64,000 nucleotides of DNA, taken from Saprospiraceae bacterium UBA2365. GTDB taxonomy: Bacteria; Bacteroidota; Bacteroidia; Chitinophagales; Saprospiraceae. The stretch is from the NCBI GenBank assembly GCA_002344345.1, contig DDTL01000066.1, positions 1 through 64,000 on the forward strand. Direction: 5' to 3'. How positions within the stretch are numbered: position 1 is the first letter of the stretch; each line of letters starts with the position of its first letter. The position numbers and the translations under genes are program-made. This document shows positions 36,438 to 45,490 of the stretch, one piece after another. The notes below the pieces were generated by a model. The model was not told the DNA's origin and searched no databases. It saw only the letters and a list, made by a program, of their open reading frames with translations.

Positions 36438-36797
36438 CTATTCACCGGCTTTTTGTTTTAATCTGGAAATCTCTTTGTTGAGGGATTCGATCAGCAATTC
36501 CTGCTTTTCATTTTCTTCCCTGCAATTGTCCAGCTTGGTTTCAAGGGTTTTTAATTCCAGTTCTTTCAATTCCGCTTCACCGGAAACCACGTTGTCAGTT
36601 TTAGATTCAGTGGTACCGTTTTCTGAAGGCTCCACAGCTTCTTTGGAATCATCATTTCCAATATGAAAAAAATCTTTTGCCTGCTGTATAGGGTCATGCC
36701 CGTTGTAATAGGAAGCTCCCATATATGCCAACGGTGCCGCCAAAATAAAGAAAAAGAAAAACTTAGCGCAGCCTGTTAGTTTGTATTTTGTTGCCAT
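36438..36797 (-). CDS. Small membrane-anchored coiled-coil protein
   Basis: The 119-residue protein has one hydrophobic segment near the N-terminus (about 11-29, AKFFFFFILAAPLAYMGASY), a polar linker rich in Ser/Glu/Thr and a heptad-rich C-terminal coiled coil (residues 74-116). I cannot assign a family. It is probably anchored in the inner membrane with the coiled coil outside or in the periplasm. It precedes the CvfB-like gene by 21 bases, suggesting co-transcription. Confidence 0.65.
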   Translation of the reverse strand: MATKYKLTGCAKFFFFFILAAPLAYMGASYYNGHDPIQQAKDFFHIGNDDSKEAVEPSENGTTESKTDNVVSGEAELKELELKTLETKLDNCREENEKQELLIESLNKEISRLKQKAGE

Positions 36798-36959
36798 TGA
36801 ATTTTGATTTTTTGCAAAGCTAATAAATAGTGCTTATAATGAATAATGGACGGTAAAGGGAATTTTAAATCAGGATTTACTTTTATTAATTCTTTTATGC
36901 TAATCGGAGAAAAATTGAATTTTCAAACACGATCATCTTAGTTTTTAAAAATACTTTAG

Positions 36960-36980
36960 TTTGAGTCTGCTCCGAAAAGT
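36960..36980 (+). repeat. End fragment of the MITE-like element
   Basis: TTTGAGTCTGCTCCGAAAAG matches the left end of elements E1-E3, but the rest of the element is missing. The flanking sequence continues into unrelated DNA. Confidence 0.6.
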
Positions 36981-37054
36981 ATTCATCGCCACGAATGCAC
37001 CTATAGATACATATCCTTCAAATACTTGTAGTCAGCAATATAGTATGTTATAAA

Positions 37055-37246
37055 TTTGAATCTACTCCGAAAAGTCTTTGCCCCCTAAATCCCTGCTGAC
37101 GTTTTCAGTCTGTACATGCCAAAAGGGAACTTTTAATTTGTTGGTTTTCAATCGTTTCCCTTTAGTCTTGTGCTGATCTTTGACGTCAGTAGGTTGGGGT
37201 AAAAAACGATTGAAAATCAACAAATTGGACTTTTATGAGCAGCCTC
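37055..37246 (+). repeat. MITE-like palindromic element E3
   Basis: Starts TTTGAATCTACTCCGAAAAG and ends TTTTATGAGCAGCCTCA. The inner pair is GTTGGTTTTCAATCGTTT / AAACGATTGAAAATCAAC, with the conserved centre GTCTTGTGCTGATCTTTGAC. Compared with E2 it has only one CTGACGTTTTCAG unit. Confidence 0.8.
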
Positions 37247-37303
37247 AGGATTGTAATCCAACCCGAAAATTGTAAAAACCAATTTTTAAAGCCTTGTATC
37301 TGA

Positions 37304-38110
37304 TCACCAGCCGCCGCCGGCGCCACCACCGCTGAATCCACCGCCACCGAATCCGCCGAATCCGCCGCCACCACCACCGAATCCGCCACTACCACCGCCG
37401 AATCCGCCACCGAATCCGCCAAAGCCTCCGAGACCACCAACGCCCCAACCGCCTCTTCTGGTTGTTTTATATTTGCCCCGGTCTGTGTATCCTCCGCCTG
37501 TTTCGCCACAATCTCCCCGTTTCACACATCTGAACAATGCAATGATGATAATGAAGAGTATTATAAAAAAGATCACAAAAGCTACCACAAGTCCCGGACC
37601 GGGGTTGATGTTTTGTCCGATACCTAGCCCGGTAAATTCACCGCTACCAAGCGACATGATCGCTGAACTTGCTTCATCCAGTGCCTGATAGTATTGCTGT
37701 TGCCTGAAATTGGGAACAATGATATTTTCAATGATCCTTTTGGCCATAGCATCCGGAAGAAAGCCTTCAGTTCCACTTCCAGTCTGAATAAAGACCTGTT
37801 TGTCTTCAAAAGCTACATAAATCAGGATCCCGTTGTCTTTGTCTGACTGTCCGATACCCCATGTCTTCGCCATCCGGTAAGTATAATCAAAGATCTCTTC
37901 CCCTTCTGTGCTTTGTTCAATGACGACAGCGATTTGCGTGGATGTAGAATCATTATAGGCTACCAGCTTATTTTCAAGTTGTTGGATTTCTCCCGCATCC
38001 AGTAAACCGATGAAATCGCTCACCAGTCTGCCAGTGGGTTGAGGCAATTCTTTTGCCATGGTCAAATGAGCAATGAAGCTCACAAGCACCAGCACGATTG
38101 TTTTAAGCAT
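37304..38110 (-). CDS. TPM-domain protein with membrane helix and Gly-rich tail (YgcG-like)
   Basis: From the ATG at 38108-38110 the protein is 268 aa; this start overlaps the upstream stop by 8 bases (ATGCTTAA) and puts the signal peptide (MLKTIVLVLVSFIAHLTMA) at the N-terminus. The TPM domain follows (VSDFIGLLDAGEIQQLENKL, then STQIAVVIEQS and KDNGILIYVA). A membrane helix is near residue 180 and the last 60 residues are almost all Gly/Phe. The layout is that of the YgcG/TPM family, partners of LemA. It is the last gene of lemA-TPM-TPM. The exact role is unknown. Confidence 0.85.
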   Translation of the reverse strand: MLKTIVLVLVSFIAHLTMAKELPQPTGRLVSDFIGLLDAGEIQQLENKLVAYNDSTSTQIAVVIEQSTEGEEIFDYTYRMAKTWGIGQSDKDNGILIYVAFEDKQVFIQTGSGTEGFLPDAMAKRIIENIIVPNFRQQQYYQALDEASSAIMSLGSGEFTGLGIGQNINPGPGLVVAFVIFFIILFIIIIALFRCVKRGDCGETGGGYTDRGKYKTTRRGGWGVGGLGGFGGFGGGFGGGSGGFGGGGGGFGGFGGGGFSGGGAGGGW

Positions 38111-38540
38111 AGCTGATCTCATCCGGTAGTTCATTTATGTCGTTATCCTGATAGGGAAAATGCTCCTGAAGCTTCAACCCGATTTTTTCTATATTGGAAC
38201 TCAATCCTTCCACAATGTTTCCAGACCTGAAATGACCTTTCAGATCTTCTACGATATCATCCCAAAAATTTTCAGGTACCACATCATTGATCCCCTTATC
38301 TCCAAGGATCGCAAATTGTTTTATGTCCGGTACAATAAAAATCAACACCCCGTTTTTCATGGCGGTTTGATCCAGTTTGAGTGTTTTGAACGCCTTTAGC
38401 GCCGCATCGATCACAGGAACCTTGATCTTTTTTTGGAAATGGACACAAATCTCACCTGAAGTATTCAATTCAGCTCGCCTGATGCTCTCGATCAACCGGT
38501 TTTCATCCTCTTTTTCAATGAATTTTCTGGGATAAAACAT
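38103..38540 (-). CDS. Short TPM-domain protein
   Basis: The 145-residue protein holds a single TPM-like domain (ESIRRAELNTSGEICVHFQK, then TAMKNGVLIFIVPDIKQFAI) without signal peptide or membrane helix. It is the middle gene of a three-gene unit, 3 bases after lemA and overlapping the long TPM gene by 8 bases. The same lemA/TPM/TPM arrangement is seen in other Bacteroidota. It may work with the LemA and long TPM proteins at the membrane; that is inferred from gene order. Confidence 0.82.
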   Translation of the reverse strand: MFYPRKFIEKEDENRLIESIRRAELNTSGEICVHFQKKIKVPVIDAALKAFKTLKLDQTAMKNGVLIFIVPDIKQFAILGDKGINDVVPENFWDDIVEDLKGHFRSGNIVEGLSSNIEKIGLKLQEHFPYQDNDINELPDEISYA

Positions 38541-38543
38541 AAT

Positions 38544-39128
38544 CTAGAATTTTACTTCAGGAGCTTTTTCTGCACCTTCAGCTGCTTCAAAAGTCTGTTT
38601 GGAGGAGAAACCGAATAATTTGGCAAAAAGTACGCCCGGGAATCTCTTTACAGCTTTATTATATATAGTTGCTTCGTTATTGAATTCATCACGGGCTACT
38701 TTGATCCTGTTTTCAGTTCCTTCCAGTTGAGCCTGCAGTTCCAGAAAGTTTTGATTGGCTTTCAGATCAGGGTATTTTTCAACGGTAACCAACAGCCTTG
38801 AAAGTGCGCTGGTCAGGCCTTGCTGGGCTTCCTGAAACTGAGCCATATTCTCAGCGGTCATGTTTTCAGCATTGATCGTTGTTTGCGTTGCTTTGGCGCG
38901 GGCGTTGACAACTGCTTCCAGAGTTTCACTTTCGTGCGCAGCATAACCCTTCACTGTGTTTACCAGGTTAGGGATCAGGTCAGCTCTTCGCTGGTAAGAA
39001 CTTTCAACTTTAGCCCAGGCATTATTTACATTCTCTTCTTTATCAACGAAGCCGTTATAAGAACTGCAGCCCTGGAAAAAAATCAATATTCCGACAATAA
39101 TCAATACAATCGCTGTGGTGTTTTTCAT
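38544..39128 (-). CDS. lemA: LemA family protein
   Basis: The 194-residue protein has an N-terminal hydrophobic anchor, a possible lipobox (IFFQGC, Cys21), then the LemA signature NAWAKVESSYQRRADLIPNL with VNTVKGYAAHE and the helical region through AVKRFPGVLFAKLFGF. LemA proteins are membrane-attached helical bundles of uncertain function. It heads the lemA-TPM-TPM operon. Length is normal. Confidence 0.93.
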   Translation of the reverse strand: MKNTTAIVLIIVGILIFFQGCSSYNGFVDKEENVNNAWAKVESSYQRRADLIPNLVNTVKGYAAHESETLEAVVNARAKATQTTINAENMTAENMAQFQEAQQGLTSALSRLLVTVEKYPDLKANQNFLELQAQLEGTENRIKVARDEFNNEATIYNKAVKRFPGVLFAKLFGFSSKQTFEAAEGAEKAPEVKF

Positions 39129-39409
39129 ATTTAAAACATGTTTTAGTGATCAATAAAATTAAATGCTATTTATAAAAGTTACAAAAAATATAATTTTCCT
39201 TTTTTTAGAGTTCGTTTTGCTATCAAAAGTTGCTAAAACCGAGTTCAAAGGTACACTAAAGATTTTAACTTTGCCTGAACAGGATAATAGTCAAACCTTT
39301 TTTTTGAATTAATAAATCTGTATTTAGCATAAAAAGTTCAAAAAATTCAGATATTCGCGATGAATAGATCTTATTATTATACCAATTTATTTTTTTTCGG
39401 GATTAAGCC

Positions 39410-40438
39410 ATGAGTATAACAGGAAGAGTATCTGACCGTTTTTTATATCTGCAGGGTCAACACCTGGTGCTGAAGAGTTGGGTGGTCTCATCTGTCCTTT
39501 TTTTAAGTTTATGCCTACGTATGTACGGGCAACAGACTTTTCAAAATTCGTTGTTTTACCTCGATCCTTATGATATGAACCCTGCTTACATAGGAATAGA
39601 TGATCGGATCAGTATGGTGGCAAGATACCGTCAGCAATGGATGGGACTGGAAGGAAGTCCCGGGTTTGCCAGATTCAATATACATGTTCCGCTCCGGGAT
39701 TATCATGCAGGTTTTGGTCTAAAACTGGCAAGCGAAAGTATAGGTGTCATGGAAGATTTTACGCTGAGTTTTTCGGGTAATTATTACGTTGAAACTTATT
39801 TCGGAGCCATTTCTGCGGGTATTCGGGGTGGTTTTTCAGGGAAAAACATAGATGGTTCAAAATTGGTAAGTGCAACCGGGATTTACGGATCAGATCCGAT
39901 TGATCATCAGGACAATTACCTGTCAGAGATCAGGGCAGGAGAATTTTTTCCTGTTTTGGGCTTTGGTCTGAATTTTTTTTCAAATAAATTGGAAATAGGA
40001 ACGGTATTTGATTACTATCCGGTGGTGAGTAAACGGATTGACAAATTTCTGTGGAAAAATCAGCCGATGATTACCTTCCATGGAAAATATTACTTACCTT
40101 TGGTTCCTCACTTCAGGATGGAAGCATTCTGGATGTTGAAATCGGATCTGATCCAATATCAAAATGATGCCGGATTGCTGGCAGAATGGAGAGATCAGTT
40201 TTTTGCAGGGTTGACTTTAAAAGGCTTTAGCAGACTGATACCGGATGTTCTAAGTATCAGTGCAGGTGCTTACCTGGGTCATTCAATCAGCATTGCATAC
40301 AATTATGAACTGGGTTTTTCCACCTTGAATCAGTGGGAGAACGGATCGCATGAAATCATTGTCAGATGGAGAATTGACAGTTTTTTTGGGGCAAAGAAAA
40401 AGGAACCCATTATTCACAGTCCCAGATTTTATGAATAG
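39410..40438 (+). CDS. PorP/SprF family type IX secretion outer-membrane protein
   Basis: The 342-residue protein has a hydrophobic signal region at about 23-40 (the real start may be a later GTG, since 20 residues precede the signal). Then comes the PorP/SprF hallmark FYLDPYDMNPAYIGIDDRIS and YRQQWMGLEGSP, followed by barrel strands. PorP/SprF proteins are outer-membrane barrels acting with type IX secretion; many bind particular secreted proteins. Here it lies 183 bases upstream of gldK on the same strand, the conserved place for the core porP/sprF-like gene of the Gld cluster. Confidence 0.9.
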   Translation: MSITGRVSDRFLYLQGQHLVLKSWVVSSVLFLSLCLRMYGQQTFQNSLFYLDPYDMNPAYIGIDDRISMVARYRQQWMGLEGSPGFARFNIHVPLRDYHAGFGLKLASESIGVMEDFTLSFSGNYYVETYFGAISAGIRGGFSGKNIDGSKLVSATGIYGSDPIDHQDNYLSEIRAGEFFPVLGFGLNFFSNKLEIGTVFDYYPVVSKRIDKFLWKNQPMITFHGKYYLPLVPHFRMEAFWMLKSDLIQYQNDAGLLAEWRDQFFAGLTLKGFSRLIPDVLSISAGAYLGHSISIAYNYELGFSTLNQWENGSHEIIVRWRIDSFFGAKKKEPIIHSPRFYE

Positions 40439-40570
40439 TATGATCCGATCAAAAAAAGGAGATGCATTCGCAAAATAGCTTTTACTTTTTTGCGTTGTAT
40501 ATATTATCGTAGAAGATTAACAAAATTTAAGAAAAATTTCACTATTTTTTTACTTTAACCGTGAATATGA

Positions 40571-40578
40571 TATATTTA
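40571..40578 (+). promoter_or_regulatory. Candidate -7 box for gldKLMN (TATATTTA)
   Basis: TATATTTA differs by one base from TAnnTTTG and lies 44 bases before the gldK ATG. Weak evidence only. Confidence 0.25.
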
Positions 40579-40621
40579 CGGCCTTTTAAGTGCGTAGACG
40601 AAGATTATTAACAGATTGACT

Positions 40622-41860
40622 ATGAAAAGAACAGCGAATTTACTAATGGGACTAGTATTAGTCACCTTACTTATCACATCTTGTGGTAAGAGAGAAACAG
40701 GCCAGTTGACAGGTGTTCAAGACCGTCCGGCCTGGAAAGGAATCAACCCTTACGGTATGGTTTATATCCCTTCTGGTCATTTGCATGTAGGGCAGAATGA
40801 TCAGGATATGTTTTCTTCAAATATCCAAAAACCCAAGTCAGTTTCCGTAGTTGGATTTTTTATGGACGATACCGAAATTACCAACAACGAATACAGGCAG
40901 TTTGTTGAGTTCGTCCGCGATTCTGTTGCCCGGGTAAAATTGGATATGTGGAGAGAAGCAGATGATAAAGGCAATGAATATCTTGATAAAACCCAGGAAA
41001 TCGATTGGAGCGATGATATGCTGGATGATATGTTTTATCAGGGTGACATGGCTTTTGACGGCAAACGCGAGTTTAACAATGAGTTGCTGATCTACAGGTA
41101 TCAGTGGATAGACTGGAATAAAGCAGCTTCCAGAGCTGAAAAAGCAAGAACTTCCGTTATCAACAAGGAAGAAGTAGCTATTTATCCGGATACACTGAGC
41201 TGGGTCAGGGATTTTGCATATTCCTATAATGAGCCATTTGCAAGGAATTATTTCTGGCATCCAGCTTTTGATGATTATCCTGTAGTTGGCGTAGACTGGA
41301 AAATGACTAAAGCTTTCAATCACTGGAGAACCAAATTGTGGAATACCTATGAAGGAAATGGTGTAAATACGGAAGAATTCCGTTTGCCATTCGAAAGTGA
41401 ATGGGAATACGCAGCAAGAGGTGGTCACGAATTGGCTGCTTATCCATGGGGTAGTTATTATGTCAGAAACGCAAAAGGTTGTCCTTTGGCCAACTTTAAG
41501 CCTATGAGAGGTAATTATGGTGAAGACGGTGGTATCATGACTGTTGTGGCGGATGCTTATTTTGCCAATGATTACGGTCTGTATAATATGGCTGGCAACG
41601 TAGCCGAATGGACTGAGTCAGCGTATTATGACTATTCATATCAAGCCGTACACGACCTCAATCCGAATATTACTTTCAATGCAAAGGATACTGACCCTGA
41701 AGCGTTGAAACGTAAAGTTGTAAGAGGCGGTTCATGGAAGGACATCGCTTATTATCTGCAAAACGGAACAAGAACGTACGAGTTCCAGGACAGTACAAAA
41801 TCCTATATCGGTTACCGTTGTGCATTGACCTATCTGGGTCGTTCAATCAATGATTTTTAA
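40622..41860 (+). CDS. gldK: Gliding motility/type IX secretion lipoprotein GldK
   Basis: From the ATG at 40622 the protein is 412 aa. The signal ends in a lipobox (LLITSCGKRE), so it is an outer-membrane lipoprotein. The body is a formylglycine-generating-enzyme-like (SUMF1) domain with GVDWKMTKAFNHW, RLPFESEWEYAARGG, YNMAGNVAEWTES and VVRGGSWKDIAYY. GldK forms a periplasmic ring with GldN that connects the type IX secretion machine to the outer membrane. gldL, gldM and gldN follow in order. A TTG two codons earlier is less likely as start. Confidence 0.95.
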   Translation: MKRTANLLMGLVLVTLLITSCGKRETGQLTGVQDRPAWKGINPYGMVYIPSGHLHVGQNDQDMFSSNIQKPKSVSVVGFFMDDTEITNNEYRQFVEFVRDSVARVKLDMWREADDKGNEYLDKTQEIDWSDDMLDDMFYQGDMAFDGKREFNNELLIYRYQWIDWNKAASRAEKARTSVINKEEVAIYPDTLSWVRDFAYSYNEPFARNYFWHPAFDDYPVVGVDWKMTKAFNHWRTKLWNTYEGNGVNTEEFRLPFESEWEYAARGGHELAAYPWGSYYVRNAKGCPLANFKPMRGNYGEDGGIMTVVADAYFANDYGLYNMAGNVAEWTESAYYDYSYQAVHDLNPNITFNAKDTDPEALKRKVVRGGSWKDIAYYLQNGTRTYEFQDSTKSYIGYRCALTYLGRSINDF

Positions 41861-41925
41861 CCTGTTGCCCCGGTATATTGTACACAATGAATTAACTTAA
41901 ATATTAACTTTTAAATTTTAATCAA

Positions 41926-42510
41926 ATGAGTTTCGTACACACAAAAAGCTTTAAATACCTAAAAAATTTATTGATCGGTTTGGGAGCATCCGTAGTTATG
42001 ATCGGTGCTTTGGGAAAATTGAACAACTACTCCTGGGGCGGATTGGCCATTACGGCTGGTTTGGCTACTGAAGCATTCCTTTTCTTCTTTTTAGGGATTA
42101 TCGGACCTGACAAAGACTATTTCTGGGAAAAATTGTACCCGGGATTGGATAATGTTGGATCCAACATCGCGCCTTTAACAGCTGGTGATCTTGGAAAACC
42201 AACTGCAGGACCAAGAGGTCTGGATGCAAATGTAGTGGAAAACAACCTGAGCAGCATGCTTGAAGAATTGCAGGCAATGTCAAAAAGCCTGGGTTCACTG
42301 AAAGCTTTGCAGGAAGTTGACTTTTCAGAAACAGGCGACCAATTGAAATCCATGCATAACTTCTACACAAGAATGAATGATGCTATGGCAACCTTGAATG
42401 AAACTGTTGAAGATACAAAAATGTATAAAGAACACATGACAGCATTGAATAAGAATCTGACTTCATTGAATGCAGTTTATGGAAACGTTCTTTCAGCTTA
42501 CAGAGGATAA
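41926..42510 (+). CDS. gldL: Type IX secretion motor protein GldL
   Basis: The 194-residue protein has two membrane helices near the N-terminus (about 15-32 and 37-58) separated by KLNNYSWGGL. The sequence LFFFLGIIGPDKDYFWEKLY and a coiled-coil-like C-terminal part match GldL. GldL and GldM form the proton-driven inner-membrane motor that powers secretion and gliding. The gene lies 65 bases after gldK and 57 before gldM. The family is short-variant compatible; some GldL have longer tails. Confidence 0.95.
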   Translation: MSFVHTKSFKYLKNLLIGLGASVVMIGALGKLNNYSWGGLAITAGLATEAFLFFFLGIIGPDKDYFWEKLYPGLDNVGSNIAPLTAGDLGKPTAGPRGLDANVVENNLSSMLEELQAMSKSLGSLKALQEVDFSETGDQLKSMHNFYTRMNDAMATLNETVEDTKMYKEHMTALNKNLTSLNAVYGNVLSAYRG

Positions 42511-42567
42511 TTAACGCGATCTTTTGGGATTGTGAATTATATTTAATCACATAAAAATAATAATATT

Positions 42568-44154
42568 ATGAGTATACCAAAGGAACCGCGGCAGTTGATG
42601 ATCAACGTTATGTATATCGTATTGACCGCTTTGCTGGCATTGAACGTGTCAGCAGAAGTGTTCAACGCTTTCGATATGGTTTACGAAGGTCTCAGCAAAT
42701 CCAGCGCAGCATTGGATCAACAAAATACAGCCATACCTGAGCAAATTAAAGCAAGGGCCAAAGCAAAACCTGAATATGCCAGGTATGCAGAAAGAGTGCC
42801 TACAGTTAGTCAGTATGGTAAAGAAATTACAACGTACATTGACGACATGATGATTTATCTGATCGACCAAAACGGAGATAAGGATGGTACGATCAGTGAT
42901 GGTGACTATATCTTTATAGATGGTGTAAAAACCAAAAAATTCAAAGGAGAAAGAAATTTTGATATTGTAACCAACTACCTGATCAATCAAAAGAAGGGTC
43001 AGGAATTACATGACAAGATTTTGGAATATAGAGAAAAATTCCTCTCTTTGATAGATGAAAAGGACAGGGCTACTTTTGACGTCGGTTTGAATATCGACGA
43101 TGAGACCTGGAAAAAGTCACATATGAGAAGAAATGACTGGGCTGACTTTACTTTCAGCCATATGCCATTGACTGCAACTTTACCTATTTTTGCAAAATTT
43201 AAGAACGATGCCAAATCTGCACAGGCAGCTGTATTAAATTATCTGCTTAGTAAAGTTGGGGGTGAAGATGTGGTTTTGGATAGATTTACTGTAATGTCAT
43301 CACCCAAAAGATCTTATGTGATCAAAGGTGAAACATTTGAAACAGAAGTTTTCCTTAGTGCCTCTGCTTCTTCAGCATCCAACACTGGTGTTAGCATTTC
43401 TATCAACGGACAAAGAGTTGCGGTTGACCAGAATGGTGTTGCTATTTGGAAAGCTGCTGCAACCTCGCTGGGTAGAAAACCTTATACCGCAACAGTAAGC
43501 GTAACTAACCCTGTGACAGGAAAAACTGACAGTTATAAGAGAGATTTTGAATTTGAAGTTGGAGAACGTTCTGTTACCGTTTCTGCATCCAAAATGAATG
43601 TTTTCTATATTGGTGTTGAAAATCCGGTAGAAGTGGCTGCAGCAGGTATTTCCAGCAACGAATTGAAAGTATCCATGAGCGGTGGAGGTGGAGGAAGCAT
43701 TTCCAGAGCATCAAATGGGTCATATAATGTGACTGTAAAGACTCCAACCAGACCTGGTGAATTTGCCAATGTGGTTGTCAGCGCACCTGGAGTGAATTAT
43801 TCTTCTCCTTTCCGCGTAAAACCTATTCCGATCCCTGTTGCAAAACTGGGTGACAATTTAGGTGGTCAGATCAATGCCGGTGCTTTCAAAGCACAACGAG
43901 GTTTGATACCGACTTTGGAAGGTTTTGATTTTGATGCTAAATGTCAGGTTGAAGGATTCAGGATCGTAAGGGTACCAAGAAGAGATGACCCGAGACCAGC
44001 TGTGAATGCAGGAGGTTCTTATAAAAATGAAGCTCAAAATCTTGTTAATCAGGCAACTCCTGGTGACAGGTATTATTTTGAGAACGTTAGATGTAAATGT
44101 CCGGGTTGGCCGGCAGCAAGAGAGGTTAACTCTCTGACATTCCTTATTCAGTAA
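42568..44154 (+). CDS. gldM: Type IX secretion motor protein GldM
   Basis: The 528-residue protein begins with the highly conserved MSIPKEPRQLMINVMYIVLT, a single membrane helix, and a long periplasmic part of several beta domains (YVIKGETFETEVFLSASASS starts one). A C-terminal domain ends in FENVRCKCPG. GldM dimers span from the inner-membrane motor to the GldK/GldN ring. Length is typical (about 510-530). It stands in order between gldL and gldN. Confidence 0.96.
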   Translation: MSIPKEPRQLMINVMYIVLTALLALNVSAEVFNAFDMVYEGLSKSSAALDQQNTAIPEQIKARAKAKPEYARYAERVPTVSQYGKEITTYIDDMMIYLIDQNGDKDGTISDGDYIFIDGVKTKKFKGERNFDIVTNYLINQKKGQELHDKILEYREKFLSLIDEKDRATFDVGLNIDDETWKKSHMRRNDWADFTFSHMPLTATLPIFAKFKNDAKSAQAAVLNYLLSKVGGEDVVLDRFTVMSSPKRSYVIKGETFETEVFLSASASSASNTGVSISINGQRVAVDQNGVAIWKAAATSLGRKPYTATVSVTNPVTGKTDSYKRDFEFEVGERSVTVSASKMNVFYIGVENPVEVAAAGISSNELKVSMSGGGGGSISRASNGSYNVTVKTPTRPGEFANVVVSAPGVNYSSPFRVKPIPIPVAKLGDNLGGQINAGAFKAQRGLIPTLEGFDFDAKCQVEGFRIVRVPRRDDPRPAVNAGGSYKNEAQNLVNQATPGDRYYFENVRCKCPGWPAAREVNSLTFLIQ

Positions 44155-44290
44155 CAGCGGAAGATTTTTTCCGGTTTTAATCTGTGAAATATAAAGATAT
44201 TATTTAGGGGGACTGTTGAAATTTCCATGCATAAAATATTTTTTGGCATTGGTGTTTTAATATTGATTTTGAAGCCCTGTTAATTTATAA

Positions 44291-45175
44291 ATGAAATTTG
44301 AAATGAAATTATTGTTGAAAGGTATATTGTCCGTTCTATTGGTGGGTTTTTTGACCTTTTCCTGGGCTCAGCGTGCTGACGATGTGATCAAAGAATCCAG
44401 TCAACCACTCAATGAGAAATATCTTGATGATATTGTGGAAAGAAAACTGACAATTGAGAGCAGGGTGGTTCCTTACGAACCATTGAGAGAAGCTGATGTG
44501 CCTTGGCAAAGAACTGTATGGCGGGTCATCGAAACCAGAGAAAAAATGAACATTCCTTTCAGACACCCTGAGAGATCTTTGTTCACAATTCTCAAAGAAA
44601 ACATTGACAACGGAAATCTTATTCCTTTTGACGATGACAGGTTTACAAATCCGCTTAGTCAGGAAGCAATTGCAAGTCAGTTATACAAAATTGACACGAA
44701 TACTGTTTATGATCCTGAAACTTATGAGGAGACCATTGAGATTACAACTACCGAAACCAATCCTGATGATATCAATCGATACAGGATTAAAGAGATCTGG
44801 TATTTCGACAGAAAACATTCTGTGGTGAAAGTCAGAATTCTGGGGATCTCTCCTTTGAAAGAAGAATGGGATCATGAAATGGGCGTGCTCAAATATGAGA
44901 TTCCTTTGTTCTGGGTGTATTATCCGGAAGCAAGAGAATTGCTTGCTAAGGAAAAAGTTTTCAGCGATTTCAATGATGTATTCCCGATGACCTGGTATGA
45001 TTTGTTTGAGACAAGATTTTTCTCAAGCTATATCATGAAGGCAAGTAATGTACTAGATCTGAGATTGGAACATATGTTCACAGGATACGAAGAAGCCGGT
45101 CTGGATGTTTTGCTCGAATCAGAAAAGATCAAGAGCGAATTGTTCAACTTCGAACATGATCTTTGGGAATATTGA
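44291..45175 (+). CDS. gldN: Type IX secretion protein GldN
   Basis: The 294-residue protein has a signal peptide ending FLTFSWAQ, then the GldN pattern: PYEPLREADVPWQRTVWRVI, DTREK-like ETREKMN, and the conserved strand RIKEIWYFDRKHSVVKVRIL with LGISPLKEE. It forms a periplasmic ring with GldK. An alternative ATG four codons downstream would also keep the signal. A strong terminator follows at 45195, ending the gldKLMN unit. Confidence 0.95.
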   Translation: MKFEMKLLLKGILSVLLVGFLTFSWAQRADDVIKESSQPLNEKYLDDIVERKLTIESRVVPYEPLREADVPWQRTVWRVIETREKMNIPFRHPERSLFTILKENIDNGNLIPFDDDRFTNPLSQEAIASQLYKIDTNTVYDPETYEETIEITTTETNPDDINRYRIKEIWYFDRKHSVVKVRILGISPLKEEWDHEMGVLKYEIPLFWVYYPEARELLAKEKVFSDFNDVFPMTWYDLFETRFFSSYIMKASNVLDLRLEHMFTGYEEAGLDVLLESEKIKSELFNFEHDLWEY

Positions 45176-45194
45176 TCAATTGATATGATATTTT

Positions 45195-45229
45195 AAAAAG
45201 CTGGTGATTGATTCATCAGCTTTTTTTTT
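45195..45229 (+). terminator. Rho-independent terminator after gldN
   Basis: AAAAGCTGGTGA, short loop, TCATCAGCTTTT, followed by more T: a 10-bp stem with one G-T pair. It lies 20 bases past the gldN stop. Confidence 0.87.
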
Positions 45230-45490
45230 ATTCCTTTCAGTTTTGAACCTATTTGCTGCTAAATGAGGAATTTTCCCTGCTTTAACGCACATAGCGAAAT
45301 TATTTATACTATTTTGCGTTTGTTCAATACAGAGTGATCACAGTTAAAATTTGGATGACGGATTTTCATGTATTGGAAGATCAATACTTTTTCGTTCAAT
45401 GATCCAGGTTTTAAAAGCAGGCCTTATTTCTTATCAAAGGGACAGCTTTGAAATTTCGCTCTCAAATGTTTTTTTTAAGATATTTGCCTA
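45230..45490. other. Intergenic region before the beta-helix lipoprotein gene
   Basis: AT-rich spacer of about 260 bases after the gldN terminator. I see no gene or repeat family. Confidence 0.4.

Larger units (their letters stand above)
36798..37303. other. Intergenic region with MITE-like elements
   Basis: The region between the coiled-coil gene and the TPM gene holds an end fragment of the palindromic element at 36960-36980 and the full copy E3 at 37055-37246. No gene is supported; frames here follow the inverted repeat. Confidence 0.6.

Noticed and set aside
37186..37509. 107-codon minus-strand frame rich in Ala/Asp/Val
   Set aside because: It is the shifted frame of the Gly-rich tail of the TPM protein and the element next to it.
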